Positions 63,938 to 64,000 of a stretch of DNA of 64,000 nucleotides are shown piece after piece. Numbering within the stretch: position 1 is the stretch's first letter; every line of letters starts with the position of its first letter. The notes under the pieces were generated by a model. It ran no database searches and was not told the origin of the DNA. It saw only the letters and a program-made list of their open reading frames with translations. The stretch is from Corydoras sp. C115 (Eukaryota > Chordata > Actinopteri > Siluriformes > Callichthyidae): positions 4,692,001 to 4,756,000 of the forward strand of contig JAFMOC010000037.1 in the NCBI GenBank assembly GCA_019802505.1. Reading direction: 5' to 3'. The translations under genes were made by a program, and so were the position numbers.

Positions 63938-64000
63938 CCATCCATCCGTTATCTTCCGCTTTATCCTCTATTAGGGTCGTGGGGGGGTTACCCATGCCCA
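63938..64000 (-). mobile_element. SINE (main family), cut by the window edge
   Basis: (CCAT)n followed by CCGTTATCTTCCGCTTTATC and TATTAGGGTCGTGGGG is the 3' end of a minus-orientation copy continuing past the window. Confidence 0.9.

Overview
This is a piece of a vertebrate, almost certainly teleost fish, nuclear genome. The signs are spliced genes with GT-AG introns, AT-rich non-coding DNA, very long (TA)n, (TG)n, (CA)n and (ATT)n microsatellites, and many copies of a tRNA-derived fish SINE of the DANA/Mermaid type. There are no prokaryotic features. Repeat content and dense microsatellites suggest an otophysan fish (catfish, characin or similar), but that is inference.

Three protein-coding genes can be built exon by exon, with splice phases that agree throughout. 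(1) rbm20, the muscle splicing regulator, is on the + strand with 14 coding exons from 1892 to 45995. It predicts about 1,021 aa, with a matrin-type zinc finger, an RRM, an RSRSP-containing RS region, a glutamate-rich block and a C-terminal zinc finger. Its intron 1 is about 23.5 kb and intron 5 about 8.6 kb. (2) pdcd4, the eIF4A-binding translation repressor, is on the + strand. It has a non-coding exon ending at 47951 and 11 coding exons from 48650 to 59885, predicting 467 aa with two MA3 domains and an intact phosphodegron. (3) bbip1, the small BBSome subunit, is on the - strand, with two coding exons between 61576 and 60960 and 69 aa. It is tail-to-tail with pdcd4. The order rbm20-pdcd4-bbip1 matches the human 10q25 order; SHOC2 would be expected just beyond the right edge.

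The rest is intronic and intergenic DNA. It holds at least twelve SINE copies of one family (several with clean target-site duplications), other SINE relics, foldback-like elements and a near-identical 440-bp repeat lying both just upstream of rbm20 exon 1 and inside its intron 1. There are also a tandem duplication, a 118-bp near-perfect palindrome in pdcd4 intron 3 and long homopolymers. I found no new enzymatic or defence system. The most interesting signals concern RNA processing: a SINE inserted at the pdcd4 exon 7 splice donor with the donor copied in its target-site duplication, a (TG)n tract serving as the polypyrimidine region of an rbm20 acceptor, a UCUU cluster before rbm20 exon 3, and a miR-21 site in the pdcd4 3' UTR at the position known from mammals.
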